Notes: generated by a model from the letters alone, not told the origin. DNA of 64,000 nucleotides from Brachionus manjavacas (GCA_019054805.1 JAHQIY010000008.1:2403501-2467500), one strand, 5' to 3'. Counted from the stretch's first letter, positions 20,240 through 34,700 are shown. A program made the numbers and translations.

Positions 20240-21935
20240 TAAAACATACACTTATTCTAATGTTTAATTCTAAAGCCAGGATAGTTTAAAATAATGAAGA
20301 TTTTTTTTATGAGCATTGATGTATAGATGATTAGAAATTCAAGATGAACAATTACTTTTGTTTTTAAGAGGAAGAAATAAATAATTTTGGTCTCGAAACC
20401 ATCGAGCTGAATCACAGTACCCATACATTTACCTTAAACAAACCAGTTTGGGTTTCTTTGTTGACAATCAGTCTAAAATAAATCATCACACACTGGTGAT
20501 CACACAATCTTCATTTACCTCCTGAAAATTTTGCTATCTTTCCAAGATATGCCTTAACAAACTCTATTCAAATTTTTTTCTCTCAATTTAATTGATATCT
20601 AACATGATGGTAGTATTTTTTGCTGAAAAAAATAATGAATAATCTCATCAAAAGTGAATTGATTAATAGATGATTTACTTTCAATGTATTCATATGTTGC
20701 TTGTTGATTTGTTTTAAAAAAAAGCCGCACCAGTTCCATGCTTGCTAAGATATGCATGGTAATAAGGTGCTCTGGGTCATTTTGTAAGTTCTTTCTCGTC
20801 TTTTTGAAAAAAACAGCCCATTTGATTAAAATTATATATTGTTGCTTGAACCTTGATACAAATACTTTTGAAATAAAAATAATCTTTAAAAAAATACAGT
20901 CGATTATTGAGTTAATACACTTAACTTTAAAAATTGATTTTATCAATGAGTTGAGAATTTTTTTTTTAATTATTTTATTTTTTAAATTTACATATCATGC
21001 AAAGCATGTTACATCAAAATTATCTAAATTAATTCAAAGATTAATTTTAACTTTTAAAGCTGAAATTTTGAATTGTAATGATATTTTGAATTGATCATCG
21101 CCTTTTTTAAATAAGTAAAATAAATTTACAAAAACCTTAAGATTTTTTAAAAAATTTACAAATTTAAAAGACCTTTTTTGACATAAGAATTATTTCCTAA
21201 AATTTTTTTTAAAGTTTTTAATCAAATTTCAAAATTTTGGAATTGAGAATTTTAGAATTTTTAAGTCATTTTAAGATATTTAAATTTTAATTTCGGACTA
21301 TAAGTATTTGTACATTTTAAATAAAAAAAGTTTTTATTAATTAAAAAGTATTTTTATCTTGCTAAAGTCTTTTATTATAAGTAAATTTATACAGGTAAAG
21401 TTTAATTAGTGATAAAAAATACTAGGCCATATAATAACAACAGATTTTTCATTTAATCTGATCAATTTAATTAATTCTTTATTTGACCCATATTTTTAAT
21501 ATGTTTTCTAAAATTTATCAAGAATTGTGTACTAAAGTGACAGTACTTGATTTGATTGATAGGATCAATATTCTTGATCAAAAACATATCTTGAAAAACT
21601 TACAAAACTTAACTAAATTTTAAGGTTAATTTAAAAAATGAATCGAGAAATTAAAATTTTGTTTATAGATCATAAAATTTACCATCAGAAACAAGTCAGC
21701 TAAACAATATGAGCAGTTAGTCAAAAAATTGAATATCCACAAAAAAATAAAAAAAAATAAAATGGAAACTTGAAAAAATCGAATCAAATTTAAAAAATTG
21801 AGATATTGAAAAAAAAAACCTCAAAATTTTATTTACTTTTATCAAAAACATGATTATTTTGGCTCAAAAAAAATAAAAATCAAATTCAACAATTAATATC
21901 AAAAATTAATAAATCTGACATTAAAATAATAATGG
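20240..21935. other. Intergenic with a possible decayed coding patch
   Basis: Minus-strand 20599-20850 is open and less AT-poor in codon use (NDPEHLITMHILASMELVRL, then YEYIESKSSINQFTFDEIIHYF). It lacks a good start and I do not recognise it. Bases 20380-20580 are relatively GC-rich without a clean frame. Together they may be a dead gene or mobile element. The rest is AT-rich. Confidence 0.3.
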
Positions 21936-24900
21936 TTATCGATTCTTTTTTTTAAGCATGATTGTTTGCTTGATTTTCTTTATCTCAGCAATCGGCTTCT
22001 TTTTTGTTGTGGCTGGAATTTTATTTCCTTTTATTTGTTTGTTTTCCAAAAGACGAGCACAAGTTGGATTTATTGAATACGGAATAACAAATAACAATCT
22101 ACAATAGTTAATAATATTTACTGTTTGATAAAGGGAAACTTTTGAATTCAACCATTCTTCCATACACTGATACGATATTGGGTCGTAGTCGAGAAGAAAT
22201 TTGTTTAAAAAAAATTCGCTCCGAGTTATCAGTTCAGGTAAGTCTTCTAGCGAAAATACGCATATATTGTGTCTTAATTCTCCCATACACTTATATGAAT
22301 TTTTCCATCCTATGTAGCGGGATCTCGTAGGAATGGCTGTTCGGTTCGAATCTATTTTAAAAATAAAAATAAAATAATATTTTCATTTTGATTTCATTTA
22401 AATAATTTTAATTAATTCAATAATCTAAATTAATATTACAGTACTTTTATAAAAGGTCCAGAATAAGCTAAATTACGCAATTTTACGTAATTTTACATTA
22501 TTTTAAGTAATCTTCAGTGAATATGAGTTGTAAAAACATGTAATTTTACGTAAAATTACGTTAGCTTACTTAAAAAACTTTATTTTTAGTATTTTTAATG
22601 TTATTCCAAAATATTTACGGTCAAAATGTTAGGTTTTTGGTAAGGAAAATGTAAAAATTGACTGTTTTTCAAAAATTTTTGAATAATTTTATTTTAAAAA
22701 AATAAAAAAAGCTCAATATTACTTATCGTTTCTTTCTTAAATTTTACGTTAAATTACACAATTTTTGGTAAAATTTTTGAGTTTCAGAGAAGTTTGACAA
22801 ATGAGAAATGTCAAAATGCATTCAAAGGTTAAAAAAGGTATGTTAATTAAATTAGATAATAGAAAGATTTTTATTTAATTTAAATTAAAGATAATTGATA
22901 TTGTAATTAAAAACGGTGGTGTATGGTTAAATAATTATATATCTTTTCTTAATTATTTATTAATTTAAAAAAAAAGGTTAGCTTCAAATTTCTTTGAAAA
23001 CTTTGTTTTTTTTTTTTACATTATTCTATGATATTTATTTTCATCTAAAAATTTTCCTAATATTAACAAATTTTACAAAATTTTACCAAAAATTGTGTAA
23101 TTTTACGTTAAATTTAAGTAAGAAACGATATGCAATATTGAGCTTTTTTTATTTTTTTTTAAATAAAATTATTCCAAAATTTTTGGAAAACAGTCAATTT
23201 TTACATTTTTCTTACCTAATATTTTTGGCCGTAAGCATTTTGGAATAATTTTCTAAAAATTACATGTTCTTACCAACTTATATTCATGTAAAATTACGTC
23301 GTCTAGCTAATTCTTGACCTTTATTAAAGCACTGTATTTGACATTTTAATTCTATTATTAAAACAAACGTTTTCTTTTCTTTTCTCTCTTAAAGAAAAAG
23401 CTAGGAAAATTAAAGAGAGAGGAAAAGAAATAAAATTATTGAAGATACTTTTAATAAAACTTTAAAGTTGAATATTGCATAATTAATTCACTTGATTAAA
23501 AACTTAAAAAAAAGTCTTATCATAAGTGTTTAAATTAAAGTAATTGCTATGTTTGCTTTCTAAAAAAATAAAACATTACTTGAAACAATTTTTAGTTATT
23601 TATTTAACTAAAAAAATGTATTATAAAGGTGATTATTTAATTTTCAAAAATTTAAAAACAAAATATTTTAAATAATTCATGAAATGAATTTTATGGAACA
23701 AAAACTAAAAAACGAGTCTTATAGGTTTGATATTGATTTAAGAAAATGAATACTCTAAATGAACCAAGAAATTAAAATTTTGTTTTAAATCCCTCTTTAA
23801 TACAATTTATTTTTTAATGATACATTTTCGATTCATTCGAAATAAATTTTAATAAATTGTGAAATGTGAAAACAAGTTTCTTTTTAAAAAAACAAAACAT
23901 TGGTTCTTTTAATCAAAGAAGAAATTCATTCATAATTTATTGTTATTTGATATGAAAAGAAGATTAAAAATTAAAAACTAAAAAACTAGTTTTTTATAAT
24001 TTGGATTAGTTTTATAGACAATCAGACGAAAACTGTTTAAATTAAAAGGTTTAGTTTTAATAAAATTATTGTAAAATTAGCAAAATTTTGGTCAAGTTAA
24101 TTAAATTTTTGTTTTTATTTGTTTAAGACAAAATTTCAATGATCAAAGAAAATTTTCTGCTGATGCTGAATACTTTCTTCTTTCATTTAAAAAAAAGAAT
24201 TTTTTTTTAAAATCTGTCTAGTTTTTTTGTGGATTTAATTCAATCACTTATTGGACTTTAAAGAACTAGTTTTTAAAACTTTTGTTAATTTATTTTATTT
24301 GGAAAAACTATTCAAAATTTAAATTAGAGTTAAAAACAAATACAGCTTGTAATGATGACCTAACGATTCATTAAAAATTGGTCTAAATATTTTAAAATTA
24401 ATTTCTCATAAATATTCCAAACCCCAGGGTATTTAAAAAGAAAAATAAATTTCTTTTATATTCAGAGTAATTAAACAAATTTTGAGAAAAAAAAGCCTAA
24501 ATTTTTTAGATTTCATCAACTTTTGTACATTTTATCTTTTAAATAAATTAAAAAATGCCTAAGTTTTAGAGGTTGGTTTGATAATTGATCGATTTCAGTT
24601 GTTTTGAAAAAAATTAATTAAAATAAAAAATTTCTAAAATTTTTTCTTGAAATTTATTTACCCTTAAATCCGCCCGGTGGATTAAACTGAACATTGTAAT
24701 TCAAAGTGGCCCAATACCTTGCAAAAATTAAAAAATAAGAAAAAAATTTGAAAAAAAATTAATTTACCATTCATCTGGACTGTAGGTATCCTCGCTCCAT
24801 TTTAATAAATTTTTAGCATAAACATTAGTCAAAGCATATTCGATGAATTTTCTACTAAAAGAGCAATAAGCTAGGCCTTTTACAATGGTATAGTTGTGCG

Positions 24901-26014
24901 GAATGGGAGTCTTTAGCCGTTTGGTGCGGACCATGTACTCGTATGAATTGTTCGAACTTCTCTTTGGCTTCCAGATGTACTGAACTCTAATCAAAGGTAT
25001 GTTGGTCATTACTTCAATATCATTAGCTCCGTTGAACATGTGGAGTATTTTGGCCAGTTCATAATTGGTCCTGAGCGGAAATTCACTGCTCGCCAAATTC
25101 AGCACATACTTCCAATTTCGCGTAAAATTCTTGCCAGTAAGAGTGGCCAGTTTATGATTCGGACTGACCAAGTCACTCATGCAGTTTATGTCTGCCTTTA
25201 GACGAGAAAAGCCGGCATAGATTATGCGCTCCAATTTGCTGGCAACAAAAACATTCTCAAAACACTGGACTATTGATTTGACAGCTTGGTGAAAAACGGG
25301 TGGACTCTTGGCGTCCACGTGAACGCAATAGACGTTGTGTGGCCTGTAAATTGCCTTCAACAGTCTCTCAAACTGCTCGATGTTATTGTAGGTCAGAATG
25401 CTGAAGGCGATTGGAAAATTTCTCTCAAAAGTGGTTATCTTGTAATTGTCGTAGCCGCGCAAGTCCCTGAACAACTTGCACATGCTTTTGTCAAAGAGGA
25501 AATTCTCATCGGGCAATGTTGGTATGAAGCCCAAGTTTTGTCTGTCGTTTAGACTGCTCAGATGCTGATTGTTCAAATTTTTCAGCTTGAATAGAATGCG
25601 CTTGGCCTTGCGCACCTCTGTTTCGTCCCATTCGATCAAACTCTGGCAATTGACGTCATAGCTGATGCGTTGGATTTTTTTGAAAAATTCCAGCGTTTTG
25701 TGGTCGATTACTTTGGCCAGTTGGAAATTGTTCTGTTTGGGGTTTAAGACTAGACCGTTGTCGGAACGACTCAGCACATATGACTCGAGGAATTTTATTT
25801 TTTCCGAGTCGTGACTAGGCTTGGAGAACAGGTGCCTGAATTGTGTGCGCACGTACTTTTCTATCTCGGCCAAAAAGGCGTAGAAAACAAACAAAAAAAG
25901 CCATACCAGCACCGCTATCAGAATTAAGCGTGTGAGCACCCGTATGTACCTGCGGAATTGGCGCGAGCTCGTCTTTTGCTTGAATTTGAACACAAACTTT
26001 TGAATCAGCCTCAT
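21936..26014 (-). CDS. Core-2/I-branching type beta-1,6-N-acetylglucosaminyltransferase (GT14)
   Basis: Three exons on minus, 26014-24768, 24717-24662 and 22351-21936, give 572 residues in frame. It is a type II Golgi enzyme: a basic N-terminus, then a membrane anchor at about residues 27-48, then a stem. The GT14 domain runs from about 200: FPIAFSILTYNN, VYCVHVDAKSP, a WKYVLNLASSEFPLRTNYE block, and VKGLAYCSFSRKF. The family signature DTYSPDEW-YWATL, with its catalytic Glu, is split exactly across exons 1 and 2. Exon 3 carries YIGWKNSYKCMGELRHNICV and FFLNKFLLDYDP. It would add branching GlcNAc to O-glycans. The basic C-terminal extension (KKKPIAEIKKIK) is unusual for the family. Intron 2 (2.3 kb) holds a mariner-like insertion. 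Confidence 0.93.
22439..23334. mobile_element. Non-autonomous Tc1/mariner-type element with long inverted repeats
   Basis: Bounded by TA on both sides (22437-22438 and 23335-23336). Ends start CAGTACTTTTATAAAAGGTC and, inverted, CAGTGCTTTAATAAAGGTC. The inverted similarity runs about 350 bases inward from each end, including repeated TTTTACGTAA-like motifs, so transcripts could fold into a long hairpin. No transposase inside. It sits in intron 2 of the GT14 gene. Confidence 0.88.
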
Positions 26015-28120
26015 AATCCACTCACAATAAGCATATTCTCATTTTTCTCTCATTCCACTTTAATAAAATTTTTTCCAATTCTTTTTTTTCGTTTTTTTTT
26101 TTCGGTTCTAGTGTTACTTAATATTTATGTGGTAAATATTTTTGAGCTGTTTTTGATTAGGAGTTTTTTTTTCGAATACATTCGAGCTTACCTGTGATGA
26201 ATTGTTCGTCGACTTTGCTAAATCAAATGCATAATTTTTTGACAAAAAAAAAGAAAGAAAAAAAATTCGATTCTCAGATTTGTGCTGAACTAAATTTAAT
26301 AAATTGAGTCGGTCTGGACCTAACTAGAAATCTAGACACAAATTTCGGGCTCGTTTAAATTTTGTTAAACTTGTGATTTGTAATTTTGAATGAAATTTTA
26401 TTATTTTCCAAGTTTATCGTGAAAAATGAGAACAATTCAACAGGTCAGAATTTTTAATACTTAAAATAAATATTTTGAAAGCTCGCTGGCTAGCTGAGTC
26501 GAGTTGTTGTTGTTGTCAATTTATCCACGAACAAAGCAAGCTGATTTTTTCTTGAATTCAAAAGTTATCTGTTTTTAAAAAAGGTCTTTTTCAAAGTAAA
26601 TGCTCAAGGATTCTTGAGAAAAAATTCAATTTCTCTTGAGTGAAATGCAGTATTTGACTCGCCAGCAATTGTAGCAAATATTTTAATTATTTTTTAGAAA
26701 AAAAAAGAAAAAGTTAAAATTTATTTAAATAAAAAATAGGTTAATTTAAACTGAACTAGATTCTGCTGTGTCCGAATAGCTCTTACAAACTCTCAAGTAT
26801 TTGCTTTTCTTCAAGCAAACACAAGAGCTTTGCTGTGTACACTCTCGATTTTTTAAGATACCATTTGTTGGACCTAGACCAAGCTGCTGATAAGCCAAAT
26901 ATAACAATGCGACCATTAGCTAATTGGTCATTCTTCATTTAGTTTTCTAATTAAACAGATAAAAAGTGCACTCAAAACTGAAAATATCAATTTTTGGTTT
27001 TTAGAACAAATTAATTCAAGTATTTCTTAAGAAAATATTTTTTTATAAATAACTGAACATGTTGTTCAAAGCTTCTAAAATAAATTTGCGACACATCTAA
27101 AGTGCTTTTAAAAAGTGAACTTAAATATTAGCTTTTACATCTGGTTTGTTTAAAATTTTTGAAATAAGTTCAGGTTTTTCAAGTTTGGTCGCTCATGGGC
27201 TTCTATTTGATTAATCAAGTCACGTAATTTCAAAAAAATTAAGATTGAATTTCAATTTTATAAGATTATATTTGAAAATATTCGCGAATCTCTTCAATTG
27301 CTTAGCTAATCATGTAAAATTATTTTTCGTGTTATTAAATGAAACAAATATAATCTGAAGAAGCCACTTGCATGCCAGTTCTTAATTTTTGTTTCTAACA
27401 AATTTATTGAGTTTATAATTAAAAAAATCGACAAATATTTGATCAAACTTTATGAATAAATTTAAAAAAAAAGTAGAAAATGATTTATTTAATAGAAGAA
27501 TATTTACGAGTTAAACTAACTTGGCCAATTTTGAAATTTGATTTGAAAACATTTCTTTCAAAAATTTCTAAAAAAAACTTTTGAATTCGAATTAATTTTG
27601 ACAAAACAAATCTGTTATTTATAAACAAATATGTTTATTTGCACATAGAAAATTTAAGTTTTATTCGATTTTTTTTAATTTTTTAATTTTGCTACTTTTA
27701 GTAAAAACTCTCATAAACTATAACCTAACAGCCATTTTATCTCGAAGGCAAGATTAAAAGACAAGCCAGAAATCCATTTTTTTACCTCATAAAAACTCTG
27801 TTAATTAAGCAGAAGTTTGATTTAAATATACCGTAGTGCCTGATTTTAGAGATCGTGTATCGATAAATTTGGATTGACTCAAGAGACCAGGTCTTACTAT
27901 TGAAAAGGGTGGGTTTCATGATTTAAAAACTGAAAAGATTTATAATCAAGGTTTTAAAATTAATCTGAAAAAAAAATTCTCTAGTACTAATTTTTTTAAA
28001 AGATTATACAACCATTTATTATTTGAATTAGATTGCTTTGCAATTATTTTCATTCTTTCAAAAAATGGTGAAAAAGTCATATCGTTTAGTTTTTAAGTTT
28101 TAGGTAATTAACAAATTTAA
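26015..28120. other. 5' flank of the GT14 gene, otherwise gene-free
   Basis: Presumed promoter and 5' UTR of the minus-strand GT14 gene, including a somewhat GC-richer patch near 26480-26550. No supportable coding region or element. Confidence 0.4.
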
Positions 28121-28445
28121 TCAACAATAAGAAAAACATCAAAAGCCTTTGGCATTACACGTAAGATGCTGAGAGAGTGGATTCGAGAGAGAGAGGAAAT
28201 CGAAGAATCACCAGAATACATGAAGCTGATTTTTGGAGAAGATTTTTTAACATGAATGAAACTGCAATTCGTCTTGATGAACCAAACAATTACACATATG
28301 AAATCAGTGACACTAGTCGTGTAAAAGCCACAACTCCAGGACATATAATGAAAAAGGTTTATGTTGCTATCTGTGCATCAGCAAATGGTGAAAAATTACC
28401 AGCTTTAATTTTAGTCCCAAGAATCACTGAACTAAAAGATTTTGT
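28120..28445 (+). mobile_element. pogo/Tigger-like (DDE_1) transposase fragment
   Basis: Plus-strand pieces in two frames. The first is the end of a helix-turn-helix (KAFGITRKMLREWIRERE, about 28142-28195). The second is the first part of the DDE_1 nuclease (NMNETAIRLDEPNNYTYEI, VKATTPGH, VAICASANGEKLPALILVP). The Asn-x-Asp/Asn-Glu-Thr entry and ANGEKLPALI block are typical of pogo/Tigger/CENP-B-like transposases. Only a fragment; frames are broken. Confidence 0.75.
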
Positions 28446-28694
28446 CCCCCCCTTACAAGTTGTTCACAATTAAGCAGCTAATTTTAGTTCACCTGTAAAA
28501 CAAAAAATTTCATTTTAAAAAATATATTTTACAAATATTATTGACAAAATTTTGCGAAAAAATTAAAGCTTGTAATTTTTCACCATTTGCCGATGCACAG
28601 ATAGCAACAAAAACCTTTTTCATTTCATGTCCTGGAGTTGTGACTTTTACACGACGAGTGCCAGTGATTTCATATGTGTTGGGTTCATCAAGAC
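28271..28694. repeat. Inverted repeat of pogo-derived sequence (arms about 140 bp)
   Basis: Arms 28271-28412 and 28560-28694 are reverse complements with roughly one difference per ten bases by eye. The loop is about 150 bases. A transcript through it would form a long hairpin. Confidence 0.85.
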
Positions 28695-28719
28695 CTACTG
28701 CTAACCATGCTACATTCAC
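28555..28719 (-). mobile_element. Second pogo-like fragment, inverted relative to the first
   Basis: Minus-strand reading gives GLDEPNTYEITGTRRVKVTT, PGHEMKKVFVAICASANGEK and LQALIF, near-identical to the plus-strand fragment at 28271-28412. The two arms lie about 150 bases apart in opposite orientation. Confidence 0.8.
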
Positions 28720-31700
28720 AGAGCTAATTTTGAAGTTATAGAAAAAAAGATATTCAATTTTTTATCATCTTGTTCTTTATTTCTCAGAACCCTGAAAAAA
28801 GAAATTTTAAAGCTTAATTAGCTGTTAACACATTGTTTCCTTATTGGCATCATTTCTTTTTTGTAATCCCAGAGTTTGAAAAATTCATCACCAAAAGACA
28901 TGAATTGTATTTATTAACAGGATTAGAATAGCTTGAAAAAGTCAAAGTTAACACTATAGATACACAATGAGCTAAATAATCGATTTATTGACATATCTGA
29001 AAGCTTGTCCAAACTAAAAACCAAAAACATTCTTTTTAGCATTCCGAGATTTAATTTGATTTAATTACCACCGTTTCTGTTTTTATCAGTTTAAGGATTT
29101 GATTTTTAAATTTAAAAAAAAAATTTTATTTATCAATTTTTATCTATTTTTTAACTTTTTTAATCTGTTGATAAAGAGTAACTTTATACTCAAAATTGAT
29201 TCAAGTTTTGTGATTTTTGATTATTACAATTTTACTGTTTCATATTTGAAATTAATTCACTCTCATTTGAAAGAAATCTTTTAAATCAATGCTATTTGAA
29301 AAGGTGTACGGACTATTAGTAGAACTGAAACAGTAATTGAACTCCCATGAAGATGTCTCTGACTCTATTGAGCTTTGTTTGAAAAACTTAAGTTTTAAAA
29401 ACTACAGAATTTTACAAAAATTTGGGTCCTTGTCATCGAATGCTATCTGATGGACCTTCAACCAGCAATAAATCCATTAATTTAGAAAACAAATTAATAA
29501 AATCAAATTTCCAAAAAAAACATTGACATATTTCTTCTTATTTTTTAATTTATTTATACTAACAGAGATTAATTCTATTTTAACTATGCAAACATTAGGA
29601 ATTAACGAATAGTTTAAATCATTAAGACATTTTTTACCTACACCCTTTTAAAGAGTTGGAATCTTATGCCAATTTACTTTTTTTCAGTGATTTTATTTAT
29701 GAATCCTTGGGTAAAAATAACAGAGCTATTGACACTATCGGCTGAATTTAAGAATTATTGCTTATGCTGATCGTATTATTTTAATCAGTTTCATAGACTC
29801 TCATCTTTTTTAATTTCCTCAAACTGTGAGACTATCTGCTAATGAACTATCTTAGTGATACTATCAGCTCAGATCCCTTTAAATAACTTCCAGTAGAATC
29901 TTAAAAGGAACATGCTTAGATTGAACTCTAAATATTTGATTTGAAATGTACTTAACATTTTGAAAATTTGAACAGCTTTGATTTATTTTTTCATATTTGA
30001 CCATAAAAATTACGACTAAATATATAAAACAATAATTTATTCAAAGAATATTAGCCATCCTAGAGTGTCTGAAGAAACCAACCAAATGGAAAAAAGACTT
30101 TACAGCCAGTTCATTGTTTTTTTTAGTAATAAATGAGGGTACCAAACATAAAAAATCGTTTAGTAACCAAAATAATGTAAAATTTTAAATATATAATTTA
30201 AATAATTCAAAATTGATTGAAAGATATTTTATAGGTATTTGGTCAACTTTTTTTTGTTAACCAAAAAATAAGTCTTAGATCTCAAAGTTGACATGATCCA
30301 ACTAATAACTCAGCTGATAACATTTTGGATATGACTTGAATTTAATATATCTTGCGTTCTACGATAACATTTTTTATTTACTTGGATCAATTAAATAAGT
30401 TTGATTAAAATAGATAAAATCTAAGTTATCAAAAATAAGATTAGAGTTTTCTAAAATCTATGTTTTCAAAATTTTATTGATAATTCAATAGATACTGACT
30501 TTATTCAGTCAAAGACTTTCTTTGAATAAAATGCTCAAAATTTTAATCTAAAAAAATTCATTGACAAAATTTTTTAACTAATATTTATTTAGAAATCAAT
30601 ATATTAAATTTACTTCAAAATATTATACATGATATTTCCTAAAAAAATGGCGAATTTAAAATTCAAGAGATCAAGAGTGCATTTAGATTAAAGCTAAAAT
30701 AAATTAGAGAAATCAGCTCTTGTTTTTATCAGCCTTTTCATCAATTCTAAAAGATAACAAAAAAAATTATTAAATTATTCTGCTTAATAAGAGCTTGAAA
30801 TGCTAATTGAAAATTTATTTTTTTAGATCCTTTAAATCTAAAATATAATCATTTTGACTTATTAAACAGCTAATTTTTCAAAATTTTCATTTGATACTAA
30901 TTTTTTTTAAATTACGCTAAAATTGGGCTTCCTCAAACTCAAATAATTAATTTCACAACAAAATTAATGACCGTAAACTAAATCTTATTATATTTCCTCT
31001 AAAATTTTTCATTTTTTTTTGTAATAAATATCTGATTTGCTTTTAATTTAAACTTTTTGTTCTTTTTTTATACTAATAAGATAATTAATTTTTGAGAGGT
31101 CAGGCGATGGTGACTTAATAAAAGCTAAAAAATTCGATATTGCGCCGACGCATAAAACTAATTTTCAGAAGTTTCAAGGTACATTCTCTAAAAATAAGAC
31201 TCAAGTCACTGAATAGAATGGTGTTACATGAAGATATTTTTTTAGTCAGCTAGTTTTATTTTCTTATCTTTTTTTTATGGTATAAAATCAAATGCTGCTA
31301 TAAATGTCGTATTATTAAATTTTAGTTGATATTATTTTTTTCTAATAATAAAAAGTCGAAAATACGTTTTTTCTATGTTTTCAGTTAAACTGTATGCTAG
31401 TTTTTGTTTAAAAAAGCTTTCAAATATTGTCTATTTTGATTTTTTGTAAATTCTAATTCTTTATTCATATTTAAATAATCTAGAAGAAAAAATTATGATT
31501 TTTCTGGTTTTTAATTGACGCAAAAAAAGATAAACATTATCTTTAAATCAGTATAAATAAGTAATGATTGCTCAAAAAACTATTAAGATAAGTTGAAAAT
31601 ATACAGCTTTGGTTAAATTGAATGATATCAGAAATTAAAAAAATGTTGTTTAAATTATTTAAGAATTTTATAATGAAATACAAGCTATAGGATACAAGCC

Positions 31701-34700
31701 TTCTAAAATTTTTTTTTAAAAAAAATTTGATATTTAAAAATCTAACAAATAGGTTATAAAAAATTTTAAATTCCTTATTACAATTCAAATTATTTAAATT
31801 TTTTTACGTTTAATGAATTCAAATGAATAAATATTTTTTTTAAAGAAATAGTCAAAAAAAAATTCTTCCGAAATATTTTTTCAGATTATTCGCAGAAAAA
31901 ATTCCGAAGTCCAATTTGAACTCGAATTTATATAACTCTCAAAGCTGCTTGGCATTATTGCCAAATTTTAACAATAGCTTCAAAAAAGTCTTTAAATTAA
32001 ACAAAATCTAATGAGAGTATTTTTTTCAAGCATTATTTTATATAAAGAAATCAAAATGCTTTGTCACAATGTTAAAGAGCTGCTGTAAATCATTTTTTTA
32101 CTTAACATTATTATTTGAGTCATTCATCAATAAATCAAATAACACTTAAAAGAAAATTGGTTCTTAATGAGAAACACAAGTGAAAAGTTGGATTATCTAC
32201 AGGGTGTTGACAATGATTAAATAAAGTAAATTGAAAAAAATCATCTTCTTAGAAAAAATCAAGTTGTTTTTTTTATTTTCAAAAGACAATTGATACATAC
32301 TTTATAGATATCAGTGAATTGTAAAAATTGACTATATGCTCTTTATAAATACTTTATAACATCTTTTTTTAAACAGACTAGCCATTTAAAGCCTTAAAGA
32401 CATAGGAAAAAGAAAAATTGATTGATAAAATTATTATAAAAAATATTTTAAAAAACCTGTATTTTTTCCTTACAGGTATTCGTTTTTCAAACCTCATTAT
32501 TTTTTGATTTTTGTGAAAAAAAAACTATTTGAATTCGGTGGAATTATTTTTTCTTTTCTATGTTGTGCTCAAAATCAAAACCAAATCTAGCTCTAGGGGA
32601 AGAATTATTTTTAACCGAGAATTCGAAACAATTTTTTTAGATTAATTTGTTTATTTTGAATTAAAATGAGTTTTAAATGAAAAAAAAATATTCTTTTTCA
32701 CATTAAACTTTAAAAAAATCGTAAAAGTAAAAATAACTATTTCTCTGGTATCTTTCAAGTTTAATGAATCAAATCAATCAAAACTAAATCTAATAAATAA
32801 TTTGTTTCATTAAAACTAGTTTTTTGTATTCAGCTTATAATTTGTTACTTTGCTTACAAGGTATTGATTTTTATCGGTTTTATTTTGAGTTTTCTACCTG
32901 AATTTTGAATTCGAATTTTAAGTTTTTGCGTATCATAAAGTTAGACAGTTTAAATAAGCTTTTTTAACGCAAAGTCAAAGTCAATGTTTATATTAAATAT
33001 ATTATGAAAAACAAAGAACAAAAATTGCTTGACTTTATTTAATTTAAAAAAAAATTAATTGAGTATTCAAATCTTTTTTTAATAAATAATAATATTACTA
33101 TCATTTTATTAAGTTTTATGGAAAATTGATTGAGACCTTCACTTAGAAAAGCACGATTTCTATGAATTAATTTAATTATTAAATTTAAAATAACACAATA
33201 AGTGAGAGAAAATAAATAGCATGATTCTATATTAATTATTTTGTTGGACAGCTCCTCCTGTTGTTTTTTCTGTTCTGGCTTCGAACACTATACGCTCATT
33301 TTATAAAACTTAAAGATTAATTTTTTTAATAAACTATAAAAAATTAAGTGCTACTTTAAGGACTAGGAAAAAAAACAATTTTAAACAAATTTTATCTTTT
33401 TGTTAGGTGATAAAAAAAATTGTAAATATTTATTCAGAGACAGGTTGGTGTTTAAATTGTACAAATTGACATTTAAATTAATAATTTGTCAAAGTCTCTT
33501 AATAACTGTCAAAATTTTTTAATCAAATTTATAAACAAATCACTAGTTCTACGAATCTAATTTAGTCCAAAATAGTAGAATTTTTAATTTAACAAAAAAG
33601 TACTTTTAGAAATATCTGTTCAAGATAACTGTTTTGTTTATTAGCAAGTATTCTGATTATATTAATGGATTTTTTGAAGATGAATAAAGCATCGATTTGG
33701 AAATGTTCCATGCGGTTTAAAATGAATTTTTCAAATACTTGATTTTAAAAAAAGGTTAGCATTTTGTGTTGCTCATAGATAAGAAGCCACAAATTATCAA
33801 TGAGAAAATTTCTAAGCCAAAAAACAACATTTTGGGTCATGTATGTCTTTTTGTTTGTCCACAAAAATTGTTTTCTTGACTTTTTAAAATTTATGGGTCG
33901 AAAGATTCGATATTTTAATTTAAGATAACAAACAAAACGGATAGCAAACAAGCAGGTCTAAGCCATGAGTTGTAAACTAGTTATAATTATAAATTAATCA
34001 AATGGAAAATTAAAATTTTGCCGATTTACTTGGTTCCAAAGTAAATCATTTTATCTTTGTTCTTTTAATCATATTCCGGTTGCGTCAAATTCGGCGCAAG
34101 TAGACCGTAAAAACTTGTTATGTCATGCAATGAAAATATTTATTCTATAACAGCTTTTTATTATGTAAATTAAACGTGTTAAAAATAAATTTTTTAAATA
34201 ATTAGCCTCAATCCATGCCATTTGGATATCAAATTTTAATTTTATCTTTAACAAAAATTGCTATCCAAATTTTCCACTGTAATTAACCCGAGTAGTAGTG
34301 CTGATAATTTATTTCACTAGAGTTACAAGTAGCGGGCAAATATTTGGGCAGCATGAGTTGTAAAATGATTAATCTCGGAAATTTAAGACTTGTTTAAGTT
34401 TCAGCTTTAATTTGATGCTATATGAATAAAATTTAACAAATATTAAATGAAAATAGTTTGTAAATTTAATTTTATTTCAAAATATCAAAAAAATTGCTCC
34501 ACAGATTCAAATGTCAGATGATGGTTGGAATTAATGATTTAAACAAATTGATATGGTATTCTAAGCCAGTAATTGATTTGGTAAATATAGATAATTGGAT
34601 TTTTTCTTATTATATAAAAAAGTTTTCCGAATTGAGATTCTCTTTAATTTCAAAAGTATTTTATTTGTAATGCGGTATGTTATTGTTCATTTTTATTACA

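Noticed and set aside
33236-33300. 22-codon minus patch (ERIVFEARTEKTTGGAVQQ) in the gene desert
   Set aside because: Closed by stops on both sides and without splice sites that join it to anything; kept only as a composition oddity.
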